Shown: positions 1 through 10,500 of the stretch, piece after piece
Layout of the letters: every line of letters starts with the position of its first letter
Position numbering within the stretch: position 1 is the stretch's first letter
Assembly: GCA_023634235.1 (NCBI GenBank)
Contig: JAMKCF010000006.1
Coordinates: forward strand, 4,805,421 to 4,869,420
DNA from: Pisaster brevispinus
Lineage: Eukaryota > Echinodermata > Asteroidea > Forcipulatida > Asteriidae
Direction: 5' to 3'
DNA length: 64,000 nucleotides
Translations under genes and position numbers: made by a program
Notes under the pieces: model-generated
Seen by the model: only the letters and a program-made list of their open reading frames with translations
Databases searched by the model: none
Told to the model about the DNA's origin: nothing

Positions 1-222
1 AAAAAAACATAGGTTCGGAATTGACCCGGACTCCGGGTCCCAAGGGGCTTGACCCATTTCTGGGTCAAGCTGACCTGGATACTGGTTTTTACAAAAATGG
101 AATTTTGACTAGGATTATGCGTCAGTTTGACTCATTCCTTGGTCGTTTTGAAACCGATTCCGGGTCACATTGACCCAGGAATGGCTCAGGTCCAATGGGG
201 CCTGGGAGTTTTTAGAGTGTAG
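1..222. mobile_element. GACCC/GGGTC foldback element, copy 1 (cut by window edge)
   Basis: The stretch is full of alternating GACCC and GGGTC words, including CCGGACTCCGGGTCCC near the left edge and a right end reading CCTGGGAGTTTTTAGAGTGT. Reading the right end on the minus strand gives TACACTCTAAAAACTCCC, the same terminus as the copies at 32449, 33418 and 16021. No coding sequence is visible, so it looks like a non-autonomous foldback or MITE. The left terminus lies outside the window. Confidence 0.6.
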
Positions 223-540
223 CTAGTTTTTCAAAGGCTTGAGTTTGAGAGCCTAACTTTTTTCATCGATAATAAAGTTCAAAAGTGTAAAAATATCAAG
301 TAATAAACCACAAGGTGTAAAAATATCAAAATTAAAATTTTACGATAAACAAACGAACAAGTTTTAAGAGCATTCCTGTTAACAGTAAATTGTCAAAGTT
401 TCCCACGTTTCCACACTTTCACCACAAATGCCTAGACCGTATTCCGTACAGGCTCTTTAGCTTTAAAGCGAGCAGTATTGTAACTAGGGAGGGAAATGTT
501 TTGGAGGCCGATGCCCCCTTTAACATTTCCCGTTCTTCAC
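223..540. other. unassigned AT-rich stretch
   Basis: I see no gene. A short word, GTGTAAAAATATCAA, occurs twice about 30 bp apart near 285 and 313. Nothing else stands out. Confidence 0.5.
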
Positions 541-607
541 AGAAGGGGAATTGAACCTGCGACCTCCGGCTCATTAGTCCGAAGGTCGCACGTTCAAATC
601 CCGCTCT
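541..607. repeat. tRNA-like palindromic repeat
   Basis: Two T-arm-like sequences face each other: 543-564 (minus-strand GGTTCAATTCCCC) and 584-606 (plus-strand CGTTCAAATCCCGC). They flank an arm with CCGGCTCATTAGTCCG at its tip, and the whole folds back on itself. The B-box-like words suggest tRNA ancestry. A complete cloverleaf with a good A box is not present, so I do not call a functional tRNA. Confidence 0.45.
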
Positions 608-639
608 GCTCAATGTTTCGTTGTTCAACCCAAAAGTTG

Positions 640-1010
640 CTTTTCATTGTGTCATTCGATTAAGTTTCGGTGTACACAGAAACAGTAGTATTTAAGTTCA
701 TATCGTCACCACGTCCCCTGCTAGGTAAATGTGTTGTACCTTGCAGAAGTTCACCCCACGCATCTCCTCTTCTATGAAGGGTTGCTCAGGGCTGAGAGCA
801 GACAGTATTTGGTTACTCGGTTTTCTCGGTGTTCGAGACCTGATAATCGTGTTATACTTAAAATAATTGCACTACTTTCCTAGAAGTGCTGTTTTCTCTT
901 TTTTACCAATTATACTATATATAATGCACCACCGTCACATATTAACCCATAGCCATAGTGAATACATATACAGTTCAGCGGGGTGCCAAACTCGACGACT
1001 GCTCGGCACC
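640..1010. other. unassigned stretch
   Basis: No exon, repeat or RNA gene recognised here. Confidence 0.5.
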
Positions 1011-1014
1011 TTGT

Positions 1015-1125
1015 TGTTGCCCCAACCCCTAAACGTAACCCAGTCTTCATTAAGGGTCGGGCCACTATTAGGCCCAGGCTACATTGGGTACGTGATAGAG
1101 GCTACATGAAAGGCCCGGCTACAGA
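1015..1125. repeat. degenerate GTAGCCC-type repeat fragment
   Basis: Words such as CCCCAACCCCTAAACGTAACC and GGCCCAGGCTACATTGGG match both strands of the tandem unit found at 1540-1890. It looks like a small rearranged relic of the same family. Confidence 0.4.
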
Positions 1126-1539
1126 TGACCAGTACACAAAACAGGCAAACATTAATTAAGAGGAGTCAAGACGCAATTATGTTTGTAATATTTTCAAGCC
1201 GGGCAGGTAATTAAAAAAGACAAAAACAAAAACAAGCAGCCACGATGAATCGAAGCCTGGCATTTGCATGGCATTTATTGGGAACATTTTTACACCAATC
1301 AACTTGAAATCTCACTGGTTGTAAAGTTGAAACAGTTACCAATCCTCCTGGGAAGCATTTCAGTCTGAAGTACGAGGTAAAAGTCGAGGACCTATAATTT
1401 CACCATTACCATGGCGTATTTTGATTGCTGCATTCGAAATAAGCACTTACGTGAACAGATATTAGAGGGTGGGAATGGAAATACCCTTATAAAAACAAGT
1501 GATGTACCATTATTTTATATTGAACCTCAGTATAGCACG
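1126..1539. other. unassigned stretch
   Basis: A 62-codon open frame at 1411-1599 runs into the tandem repeat and has no supporting features. Nothing else seen. Confidence 0.45.
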
Positions 1540-1890
1540 GACTCTAAGTGTAACCCCAACCTTGTACCTAAATTTATCCCAACCATGTACCCTAAATGAA
1601 GGCCTACCTTTTAGCTAAATGTTGCCCAGCCTTGTGCTTAAATGTAGGTCAACCTTTTACCTATCTGTAGCCCAACCTTGTACTTATACGTAGCCAAACC
1701 TTTTACCTAAACGTAGCCCAGCCTTGTACCCAAACGTAGCTCAACCTTGTACATAAATGTAGCCCAACCTTATACCTAAATGTTGTCCAGCCTTGTATCT
1801 AAACGAAGCCCAACCTTGTACCTAAACGTATCCCAAAATTGTACCTAAAAGTATCCCAAACTTGTCTTAAATGTAGCCAAAGTCCTCTGT
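1540..1890 (+). repeat. tandem repeat, ~23-26 bp unit GTAGCCCAACCTTGTACCTAAA
   Basis: About a dozen imperfect copies of a unit close to TAGCCCAACCTTGTACCTAA follow one another head to tail. Copies vary at the last positions (AAATG or AAACG) and drift toward the right end. Diverged fragments of the same unit recur at 1015, 2570, 4394 (inverted), 35530 and 61790. It is a dispersed mini-satellite rather than a telomeric repeat. Confidence 0.8.
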
Positions 1891-2336
1891 ACCAAACGTC
1901 TGAAATATAAAAATACCCGTTATCAAGGGTGAGTCCAACCTGGTAGAAAATAACAGTTTGTTTACCACGTTTTATTATTTTTATCTATTTTTTTTTTACG
2001 TATACGATGTGTTGACATGAAGAATCCAATTTGCCTCCTGGGGTATTAGAAGCCATTAAAGGTTACATGCCAGGCGTTTATCACTGACGTGACTATTAAA
2101 CTTATCCTCGGGATCAATGCGCTCGCTTATTTGGCTAGTCAAATTGATTGTTACTGACGTCACTCAGTATCCAATCATTAACGATGTATTGTTTGTCCGA
2201 TGCACAAAGAATCTGACTCATCATTAGCTAATTGTATTCATGGAAACCATATTGATACAGCGAGCAAAATACAGAATAGTTATATAAAGTAATAACATAT
2301 GCAAAGATAATGTTGGGTATCACTGATTATAAAACT
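1891..2336. other. unassigned AT-rich stretch
   Basis: No gene or repeat boundary recognised. Confidence 0.5.
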
Positions 2337-2377
2337 AGTAGGGGAGATGGCCTTAGCTTTTGATCCAAACCGGGTCT
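2337..2377 (-). mobile_element. PLE 3' terminus, ~40-bp fragment
   Basis: On the minus strand this reads AAGCTAAGGCCATCTCCCCT, preceded by CGGTTTGGATC. That is the extreme 3' end shared with the copies at 8833-9024 and 26000-26184. Only the terminal ~40 bp remain; the rest is missing or unrecognisable. Confidence 0.6.
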
Positions 2378-2569
2378 TTTTTCTTTCTTTTCTTTTTTTT
2401 TACATTATGCCCAATTACTTAGGCAATTTTCGCCGCCACAGTCCGGCAGATTCAAAATGTTTGGAAAGAAGTGATGCCTTTTATCCTAAAACACGTGATG
2501 GCTCCAGCGTCACTGCCTAAAATGGAGAATAAAAAAAGACTACTGCAAGAAATCACTTTGTGGCCCCTA

Positions 2570-2706
2570 AATTTAACCCGATACAAATTTGTTTTGCCCA
2601 AACCCTTTACCTCTTAATACGGCGTGATTTACGGGTTATGTTTAGGTGCAAGGTGTGGCTAAGGCACAAGGTTTGGACTACATTGAGGCACAGGGTTTGG
2701 GGGCTA
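2570..2706. repeat. GTAGCCC-type repeat relic, mixed orientation
   Basis: The left part reads like the plus-strand unit (GCCCAAACCCTTTACCTC). The right part reads like its complement (AAGGTTTGGACTACATTGAG). It appears to be an inverted join of diverged tandem-repeat pieces. Confidence 0.45.
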
Positions 2707-2713
2707 TTAGATC

Positions 2714-3070
2714 TACACTGTAAAAAAAAATGGGCAAAAATTTCCCAACTTTTTGCCCAACGTTGGTACGATAGTCAACATGTACATCTAGTGGGCAATT
2801 TCTACCCAACGGTCGTTGGGTAATCCCCATCCTCAACTTTTAAGTAAACATTTTACACAACAGTTGGACCATAAAAAATAAAAATAAAAAACAGTTGGGT
2901 TCTTTACATTGCCCATCTACTGGATCATAACAAATAACCAACAGTTGGCGAAAAAGTTTACCCAAACATTGGACAGAAAATTTTGACCAAAAATGTTGGA
3001 AATCTGATTGCATGTCACCAACACTTGGGCATCACGACCCATACATTTACTCAACAGTTGGAAACTTTAG
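2714..3070. mobile_element. MITE-like element with recurring CCAAC-GTTGG palindrome
   Basis: The left end is TACACTGTAAAAAAAAATGG, the terminus shared with neighbouring elements. Inside, the palindrome CCAAC(N)GTTGG or half-forms of it recur at least eight times over 350 bp, often next to GGGCAA or TTGCCC. No coding sequence. The right end is not sharply defined. Confidence 0.5.
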
Positions 3071-3252
3071 GGCCAAAACACATTAATAGTAGTATACCCG
3101 AAAGTACTTTGAAAGTGCCATTGAAATTTTTGAAGGTGTCTTTGAAACATTAGGGAGCAAATTGTGGTTTCTGAGCAAGTTGTTAATGGGGGACAAAACG
3201 ACCCATGTCTCTAAAAAGTGATAGACACCAAAGTTTTAACCAATTCATAAAT

Positions 3253-3537
3253 TTGTACATTTGAAAGTTTTATAGTTACGTTGACAAAATGTGTAATGAA
3301 AGTTAACAGTCATGAATTGTGGCATGACTGCTTGAAATTCTTTATTCTGATACAATTTATGCACTACTAAACTTCGTAGCTAGACACTATTGTGTACATT
3401 TAACCAGTAAAAAAAATTGTACATTTGAAAGTTTCACAGATACATTAACAAAATGTGTAATGAAAGTTAACAGCCATGAACTGTCGCATGGCTGCTTGAA
3501 ATTCTTTATTCTGATACAATTTATGCACTACTAAACT
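3253..3537. repeat. 121-bp direct repeat, offset 164 bp
   Basis: Positions 3253-3373 and 3417-3537 are almost the same sequence, both beginning TTGTACATTTGAAAGTTT and ending GCACTACTAAACT. They are separated by 43 bp of other sequence. The few differences suggest a fairly recent local duplication. Confidence 0.8.
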
Positions 3538-3897
3538 GTTATTCTTTAATAATAATACCACAGTAACGCCGCAGTTATACAACTCCTGTCTGTGATCGTC
3601 ACCATGGATATATTATAAACTACACTGTACATGTACTAGAGTACTACTGTTGTAATGTATGACTGTGTTTGAGCATTGTTTGAGCATAGCTAGCAGAAAT
3701 GTAACTTCAAAACCGCTTTGACGGGTTTCCACAATAGACAGCTTCATGGTCTACATCTAGGCTACAATCCCTACATAAGTTCTTATTTTATTAGTACAGG
3801 CAAAATTTCTTACCGGTGAATGTGTGTTTAAGTTCCTCTAGACCCCAATATTGTCAAGAAGTTCTACTAGGTCCGACATGATGACCCAGATAACAAT
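3538..3897. other. unassigned stretch
   Basis: No gene or repeat recognised. Confidence 0.5.
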
Positions 3898-3980
3898 TTA
3901 ACGTTCTTACAACGTTGTAATGAAGTCAGACTTTGGTGTAAGTAACGTTAATTATTTAACGTTGTAACAACGAATTGTTG
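3898..3980. repeat. cluster of AACGTT palindromes
   Basis: AACGTT occurs four times in about 70 bp, with the flanking ACAACGTTGTAA and TTTAACGTTGTAACAACG forming larger inverted motifs. Probably part of a small palindromic element. Confidence 0.35.
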
Positions 3981-4007
3981 TCGACTCCCCTATACGTCTT
4001 CTGAACG

Positions 4008-4391
4008 TACACTCTAAAAAAAAAAGTGTAAAATGTTGCTGTGTAAAACTTCTGGCTAAAAGTGTTGTGTAACTTTTGATCGATCTGGGGTAAAACGACA
4101 ATTTTTGTTGTACACCTCACTTGTGTAAAGTAAAATAATAAAATTCCTCCAACTTACGGGGGATTGTCAAATTTTCTACCCAAAGAAAGGGTATTTGAAA
4201 CAATACAACATTTGTGCGCATTTGTTGGGTATCGGTTGCCCAACGCCTATGACTGCAAGTACATCCAATGCTGGGTACTTTTTGTTATTTACCAAACTGC
4301 AAAATGTGCTAAATAACTGGGTAAAAAAGGACCAACAAATGCAAAAAGGAATCTACCCAGTAAATAATTACCCAGTACTTTTAACAGTGTA
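4008..4391. mobile_element. MITE-like element with TACACTSTNAAAA inverted ends
   Basis: The left end is TACACTCTAAAAAAAAAAGT. The right end on the minus strand is TACACTGTTAAAAGTACTGG. This gives matching terminal inverted repeats around 380 bp of non-coding DNA containing repeated GTGTAAA and ACCCAGTA words. Flanking target duplication is not evident. Confidence 0.55.
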
Positions 4392-4393
4392 GG

Positions 4394-4800
4394 TTACAGT
4401 GAGGTAGAAGGTTTTGGCTGTACAATCCACCCTACAAAGAGGTGGCTCTAAAATGTGCCCCCCCCACCCCCAACCGTGGACCTATAAAACCCAAACCTAA
4501 ATTGTGCTCTATTTTGGATGCAGGGTTGGGCACCAATGTACAAGGTTGGGCTGCATCTATTTACTATAGTACATTGAGGTACCATGTTTAGGCTGTAAAT
4601 TCCACCCTTCAAACTGGTGGCTCTAAAATGTGGCCCCAATCGTGGACCTATAAAACCCGAACATAAACTGCGCTTTAACAAAAATGGGTAAAGGCTTGGG
4701 CAACATTAATTAGGTACAAGGTTGGGCTACATGTACTTCATTGGGGTACAGAGTTTGGGCTGTACATTCCACTCTATAGAGTAGTGACTCTATTTTCTTA
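4394..4800 (-). repeat. ~175-bp tandem repeat, 2.4 copies
   Basis: Units begin near 4394, 4570 and 4734 with TACA(G/T)TGAGGTA-like sequence. Each carries GGCTCTAAAATGTG (4443 and 4618) and GTGGACCTATAAAACCC. Each unit also contains the minus-strand form of the GTAGCCC repeat (ACAAGGTTGGGCT), so the short repeat has been captured in a longer one. A 77-codon minus frame here is only repeat sequence. Confidence 0.75.
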
Positions 4801-6911
4801 TTCTCTACGAGTTCCAAAATAATCCATGCAGCGACTTAATTTAGCAATACATACATTTTTATTTTGACTTATCGACGCCGTTTCGAGCAAACTTTAAACC
4901 TCAAGAATCATCTCGCGGGACTATGAGGATGCACGAAAGGAAACAGTTTTACGATTTAAGAAGTTTTTGAAACCTTTCTAAAATATCTGCATTGATATAT
5001 CCTGTTGACCACTAACTTCGTTTTGAATCCCTCGGCCCCGAAGGGAACACCAACCGATTGGACCCAACCTGAAGCCATTTGTATCCCTATCGGGTGTTTT
5101 AACTGACAACACCTATACATCACCGCCTCGCAAAGCTATCAAATCAAGCAGCAATTGACAACGGCGTTGTAGGAGTTGATAGATGTCTTAATCTTGTCAG
5201 CTGATGAAATTGTGAAAGTTTATACCATTAGAGAAAAAAAAGAAAAACAAAGAAAAACAAAAACAGCCTGCGAAAAAACACAGGTAAATCTCGTTACGCT
5301 GTCTAAGTGAATTAGCCAGTTGTGTACCCTTCCACTTGCCCTTTAAGTGTATTGAAATCTGCCGGTTACTCTCACCTTTAACCTTTTGACCATTGGATGA
5401 CGACGATGTAATCAAAGAGGTCAATATAAGTTCATACTTAAAATGGTGATATGGTTGTGGATGTCTTCAGATGGCTTTGACTCTAGGGCTTAAGCCACGG
5501 ACAATAACGGCAACTGCAACTTTTTTTACTCACTTTTGTTGTTGCGGGGTTCTTGTTTTCTACCTTTTCTTTCCTTGCTTTAATTATTTATCAAATTATT
5601 GTTTTACAGTTGTCCAGTAAAGTTAACACATTAAGATGCTCAAATGCGCTTCCTACAATCACGCGACTTGATATTTTATACATATTTGTTTTCTTTCTTT
5701 CTTAAAACTTTTTTTTTCTTCAAACTATTAAGCATGCCGTGGGGTTGTTGTACGGGCTGTTGTTCATGTCTTAGTATTTTGGTCTTGTTGTTGTTATCGT
5801 TGATGTTATTGTAAAAAATGTTGATTGACATCAATTAATTTGAAGGTGTTTTTGTTTTGTTGTTGTTGTATAAATAACTGGTGTTATATATATAAACTGT
5901 TGGTGTTGTTGTTGTTATTGTTGTTGAAGGATGAAATTACCCCGCTGTTACATCAAACCTCACATCTTGGGAAGAAACAAAAACCCTCTTGAGAAACACA
6001 TTGTCCACAAAATATACAAATTCCCCGGTTTGTCATCAGGAAGAATTTAATAGCGATGTGATGTGACGTCAGGTCAGTAACGTAACATATCAACCCTCCC
6101 CCCCCCCCATTACACTTGCACCCGGTTTCCACAATGGGATAAGGCTCATTCGAGGTGATTGCCCACATCCCCATGGTATTATGACATTCATTCTGCTAAC
6201 CAGCGATGGACCTTTGTAGGTCTTTGTAAAATGGGAGTGCTGAGCAAAGTAGCATCATCTTCACCCCTAGTCGAGTCCAGAACGCCGTTATATTATTAGA
6301 CTTATCAATGGTCCTAAGTGACAATTAATGTCTTCTTCTTCCTGTTGAATAGTGATATCCTTGGAGAGCCAGTATCTATATTTATGGTAGCAGTCCCTGA
6401 GAGGCCACCGTAGAGTGACCTTCGAGGTCTGCTTGCTCGTCACCAGTGACGTCAATTGTATTGTTTAGAACGCCGAACCTTAAAACACGTCCCGTCCCCT
6501 GCACCTTCTATTAAAGTTTAAAGCGTGTACGTTTCCACTTTGAAACTGACAGCGTAATGTTAGGCTTATTTAGAAATTCTTATCGATTGGGTCCACTCGA
6601 AAGTGACAAGTGGATGCCCACCAGCGTGATTCACCATCAGACGAAGCAATACGGACAAAGTGTAGTAAGGACTTGGGTGCAAGGGGGAAAAAACAGTGCC
6701 GTAAAAACTGCTTCAATAGAACCACCACTGAGCCAAAAACGACGGCCTGGGATGAAGACTTAGCTCCGAGTCCCTTGGTGTGTGCTCGCCTCATTCGTGA
6801 ACCGCTCTCGGAGGGGCTTGGTGTTTGTAACTTAGTTGTCCCTTTTTGCTTTGATTAGTTTTTTTAATACGCCTTTTGTACGACAGTGATTTTGGGTGAT
6901 TTTAAAGACGA
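4801..6911. other. long stretch without recognised genes
   Basis: It contains a T/G-rich zone at 5690-5930 with many GTT triplets and an 11-bp C run at 6098-6108. Overlapping open frames at 6557-6858 on both strands have no family resemblance or splice support. I could not identify an exon. Confidence 0.5.
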
Positions 6912-7290
6912 AATATACCTTTGGTTTTTGCAACCGTTTGATCGTTTTATATATAAATGTAGATATATACAATAAAAATTAACCTGTGAAAATGTTATTT
7001 CAAAAGGTGGGTGCGCTTTTGAGATATCGCCGAAAATCCGGAGCGAATTATGTCCACGCAGGAAGAATAATCCCTAATAGGAATACACAATCTGATAAAC
7101 GTTACTGACTGTAACGTTTCTAAGATTCGACATTTTGTGCATAAAAAGTGATATCTTTTTCCATAACCGCAGTACTTCAAAGTGGAATGTTTCTCAAACT
7201 GCATTCTACTATCCAAAACTTGTGTACTTCTTACCTAAGTTTTTATTGCCATTAATTTTCAGACTCATTATATACAGACCCTCTAAGAAG
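6912..7290 (+). repeat. dispersed ~380-bp repeat, copy 1
   Basis: Landmarks in order are ACCTTTGGTTTTTG, AACCTGTGAAAATG, TTTTGAGATATCGCCG, GAATACACAATCTGA, GTAACGTTTCTAAGATTC, GATATCTTTTTCCATAAC and ACTTCAAAGTGGAATG, ending in TTAATTTTCAGACTCATTAT. The same landmarks in the same order occur at 52110-52480 and, more diverged, at 41245-41765. No protein is encoded. The pattern resembles an abundant echinoderm repeat I recall. Confidence 0.75.
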
Positions 7291-8832
7291 GCAAAGCAAG
7301 AAAAAGGCGATTCTATATATTATTCATGATCACTTCTCACTTTGTTGTTTGCCAAAGGTGCCTGTGGCAAAGCTGATTTGGTCTTTCTTTCTTTCTTTCT
7401 TTTTTTCTTCTTTTTTCCCCTTTTTTAACACTTTTATGCTGTTGTTGTTTTTTTTGTGTTGTTTTGGGGTTTGTTTTCGTTTTGGGTTTTTTATTGTTTC
7501 GCAATGCCCGTCATTTTACTGGGGGGTTAAAAATAAGTGTTCAAAATCCGGTTAATACATGTCAACTTGTATTTGTTTTATTATGTAAATGGTATTACGC
7601 TGAAATATATTGTTTCGGACGCTAGTATAATTGTTTTCCTCCTTAAATCAGCCTATCAGCTCTACTGATGACTAGGCTGCGCCAGAAGTGTAAAGAATTG
7701 TTTGTTTACAAATATCCGTTTTTAATTTGGACCGCTAAATGACCCTGAGAATGAGAATGGCAAATTTAAAAAATACCAAGTAAACTTTTTTTTTTTTTTT
7801 TAATCTCAACAATTTCTTAATGTAATGGTAAAAATCATCTGTAGAAATGTTTTCCGTTAGACATTGTTTCAAAGCATCACAAAAACACCTTGAACACAGT
7901 TTGTATTCAAGCTGGAAAGATCCGCATAAGAAAATACTCGTTTTTATGACTCGATTTTCTTGACTCGTTATGTTCAACAAAAAGGAGAATACAAAAATAT
8001 CAAGTTGCAAACATCATTCAGGAAAGTATAATATTTTATTACTGTGGTCATTGCAAGCGTTTGATCATCCATGTAAACAAATATTTTATATATAAATTGA
8101 TATAATATAGGCTTTACTTGCGGTTGACCTGGTGTAGAATTTCTCCTTTCGTACAATCACATAAAACTATTCACGTCAACAAAGTCTGTCTCGGTTTTTT
8201 TCCAGGCATAGCCCGCTTTATGTTGACATTATAGTTTAAGTCGTTTGTTATATTACGCCCGAATGCGCAACATTAAGACCACGGGCTAAAACAACTTTGC
8301 CATTTTTGATTAATTTTATCCATGTGCCGGATAACAAAACGTAATTTTCCTCGAAATTGACGAAGAGTGATTTGATTGGAAGTTTGTATACAGTTATTAT
8401 TGTTTTGACTTTCATTTATTTATTACTACTATTTTTTCTTTGAGAAGATAATTTGTTTTACCTCTATGTTTGGAAAGCCCTTTTTTTATTATTACGCCCA
8501 GGGGAAAATACCTCATTTGTTTTTGGAAGAGTTTATTCGTTCCGTGGATTACAACAAAGACACCCACCGGTGGAAACTTAACCAAACTCGTAAAATCATT
8601 AAACATGGTTTATGTTCTGCCAAGAATTTTATGCTCGTTCCCATAAAATGGCTTATTCAATGCTGCAGTGGAAATAATCAACGGCGATTTATGGGTCTTT
8701 AAACACTATTTCCGTGACAGACTTTCAGATGAATTTCTTTTCTGGATGAATGGCGTTATGTTAATATGAACTTTTTAATCACTGAGCTTTGACACCAAAA
8801 TAATGTTTTTATAATTGTGTATAATTGTGTAT
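7291..8832. other. stretch without recognised genes; simple repeats
   Basis: A (TTTC)n tract lies at about 7382-7412, a T/G-rich tract follows to about 7500, and a T run sits near 7788-7801. No exon-like segment with splice sites seen. Confidence 0.5.
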
Positions 8833-9024
8833 ATTTTACTCTGATTGGTTCTCAGCAACCCCATTGTTTGTAAATTTATAACTCTGATATTTTCCAGCTT
8901 TATTCTGGATACTCTCCTTTAATCCTTTGCTCCTCGTTTGTTTCGTATGTTTGTGTTTGTTCTTGTTTTATGCCTCTGACGAAGGTCCGGTTTGGATCGA
9001 AAGCTAAGGCCATCTCCCCTACTC
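8833..9024 (+). mobile_element. Penelope-like element 3' terminal region, copy at 9 kb
   Basis: Matches 25988-26184 almost throughout: TTTACTCTGATTGGTTCT, ACCCCATTGTTTGTAAATTT, CCTTTGCTCCTC, ATGTTTGTGTTTGTTCTTG and the terminal hammerhead-like block. The family assignment comes from the 25 kb copy, which still carries endonuclease codons. This copy has no upstream coding and lacks the TATA box of the 26 kb copy. It is followed by AT-rich sequence and a (TTAA)n tract at 9051-9071. Confidence 0.65.
8970..9013 (+). ncRNA. hammerhead ribozyme-like motif (type I layout)
   Basis: The order is ATGCCT, CTGACGA, a hairpin with arms GGTCC and GGATC, GAAA, a two-pair stem AG/CT, A at the expected cleavage position, then AGGCCAT. 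ATG and CCT can pair with CAT and AGG with one bulged C, giving stem I. This matches CUGANGA / stem II / GAAA / short stem III / NUH. One extra A lies between the core and stem II, so activity is uncertain. Short-stem-III hammerheads are known from Penelope-like elements. Confidence 0.5.
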
Positions 9025-9137
9025 ATTTTATATATAAATATGTATACATAAATTAATTAATTAATTAATAAAAAGACTAAATAATGTATACATTGAATCC
9101 TGCACCACTTGTTAACAGTAGATTCAGTTAGAGTTAT
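9025..9137. repeat. AT-rich tail with (TTAA)n
   Basis: Immediately after the PLE end come TATATATAAATATG and a short TTAA tetranucleotide array at 9051-9071. Confidence 0.5.
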
Positions 9138-9205
9138 AGCCTGTTTCGCTGTTGAGACATCTGATCTGCGGTGCAGAATGTCGTGGGTTCGATTCCCGCT
9201 CGGCG
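9138..9205 (+). repeat. tRNA-like repeat fragment
   Basis: The segment ends in GTCGTGGGTTCGATTCCCGC, a good B box with a paired T arm. The upstream half lacks a convincing A box and acceptor stem. Likely a tRNA-derived SINE head or tRNA pseudogene. Confidence 0.4.
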
Positions 9206-10500
9206 TGCTTTTCGATCTACGCAGAACCCGGATTTTTGAAGAGTCACATGCAATGCTTTTTAATCAAACATCGATGTAGGGGAAGAACTGCGATTAATTT
9301 TCTAGAATCCCCATTGCAATACTTGCTCAATTTTAAACAGATACAGCGTTGCGCTACCAAAGTAATGAACGGCGTGCTTGGAGTACGTTTTTATTTTTCA
9401 TCTTCTATTTCTGATTGTGGCGCTGACAATGGCCCATAACGAACCCTTCAGGATATTATTCTGAGCACCATTCGGTCAGTGTGCCGAAACTCTCTAAGTG
9501 GGATTTATTATTACACAACCATAGAATGGCCGAAAAAAATACATTATTCAGCGAGGCAAACGAAATGAAATATTCCCGCCTCTACGGATGGTGCAGTGTT
9601 CCCCACTTGCTTTGGAAGTGATTGTTCTTTCACGGGAAGTTGATTGGAAGCATTTAGGTGAGAGAGAGAGAGAGAGGGGGGGGGGGAGGGGGAACGGAGA
9701 CAGTAATTTGAATGACAGGCGAACCTTTATGGTCAAGGCAAAAAGGCTCATAAATGTTAATATTATATCTTGTCCGGTTTGATTTGGGACTCCCAATCGT
9801 AGCGACGCGGCGATTGACAGTTGATAGCTGTCATGCTTTTTAGGCAAATCGGCCAAACAAAATCTTCGTTTAATGAGATTTTGAAATGCCCGTTGTAGTT
9901 GTGCATGTCATGTTTGATCATTTACATCTTATTTTTAACACTAGTAACGTTATGTATTTCATAGTTACATACTTTCTTGCGATTACTGATGTCCTTTTGG
10001 TATACTCTTCCTGTTTTCTTTTAGATCTTGTTCATGAATAAATTGACTTTTTGCGAACGATTATTTTCACCGGCGCTTAATAGCAGTGCCGGTGTCCGTC
10101 ATCTTCAGGGAAAGTCGTTTTTCTTCTTTATTTCTGCGAGACTCTTAACGGGAAAGAGCTCTTCAATTTGTAAAAAAAATATATATATAAATAAATAAAA
10201 AAGCACTCACCTTCTCTGAACAGGCCCCTTGTGTTCTGGTCATCACCGTAATTTTCCTGCAGACAAAAACAAAAGTATGACATTTCCGTAATTAGTAAAA
10301 AAAAAAAAAAAAAAAACAAGGAACTGAAGGACACTACGCAAATTAAAACACACGTCGTTGCTCATTATTCGGTTTCGAAAAGATAACTGCGGTATAGGGA
10401 TCATATACCACCGTTTAAAAAAAAAGCTGGATCTATTGTTGGAGTCAAGTTTCAAAAATCAAGTACTAGTTTGTCTTCGTCTTATTACTGTTATTATTAT
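9206..10500. other. stretch without recognised genes
   Basis: A (GA)n tract at 9659-9675 runs into an 11-bp G run at 9676-9686. Poly-A lies at about 10297-10316. Open frames at 9548-9856 and 9588-9782 cross the simple repeat and are not credible genes. Confidence 0.5.

Noticed and set aside
1540..1890. telomeric or subtelomeric repeat
   Set aside because: The unit is 23-26 bp, imperfect and dispersed. It does not contain a TTAGGG array.
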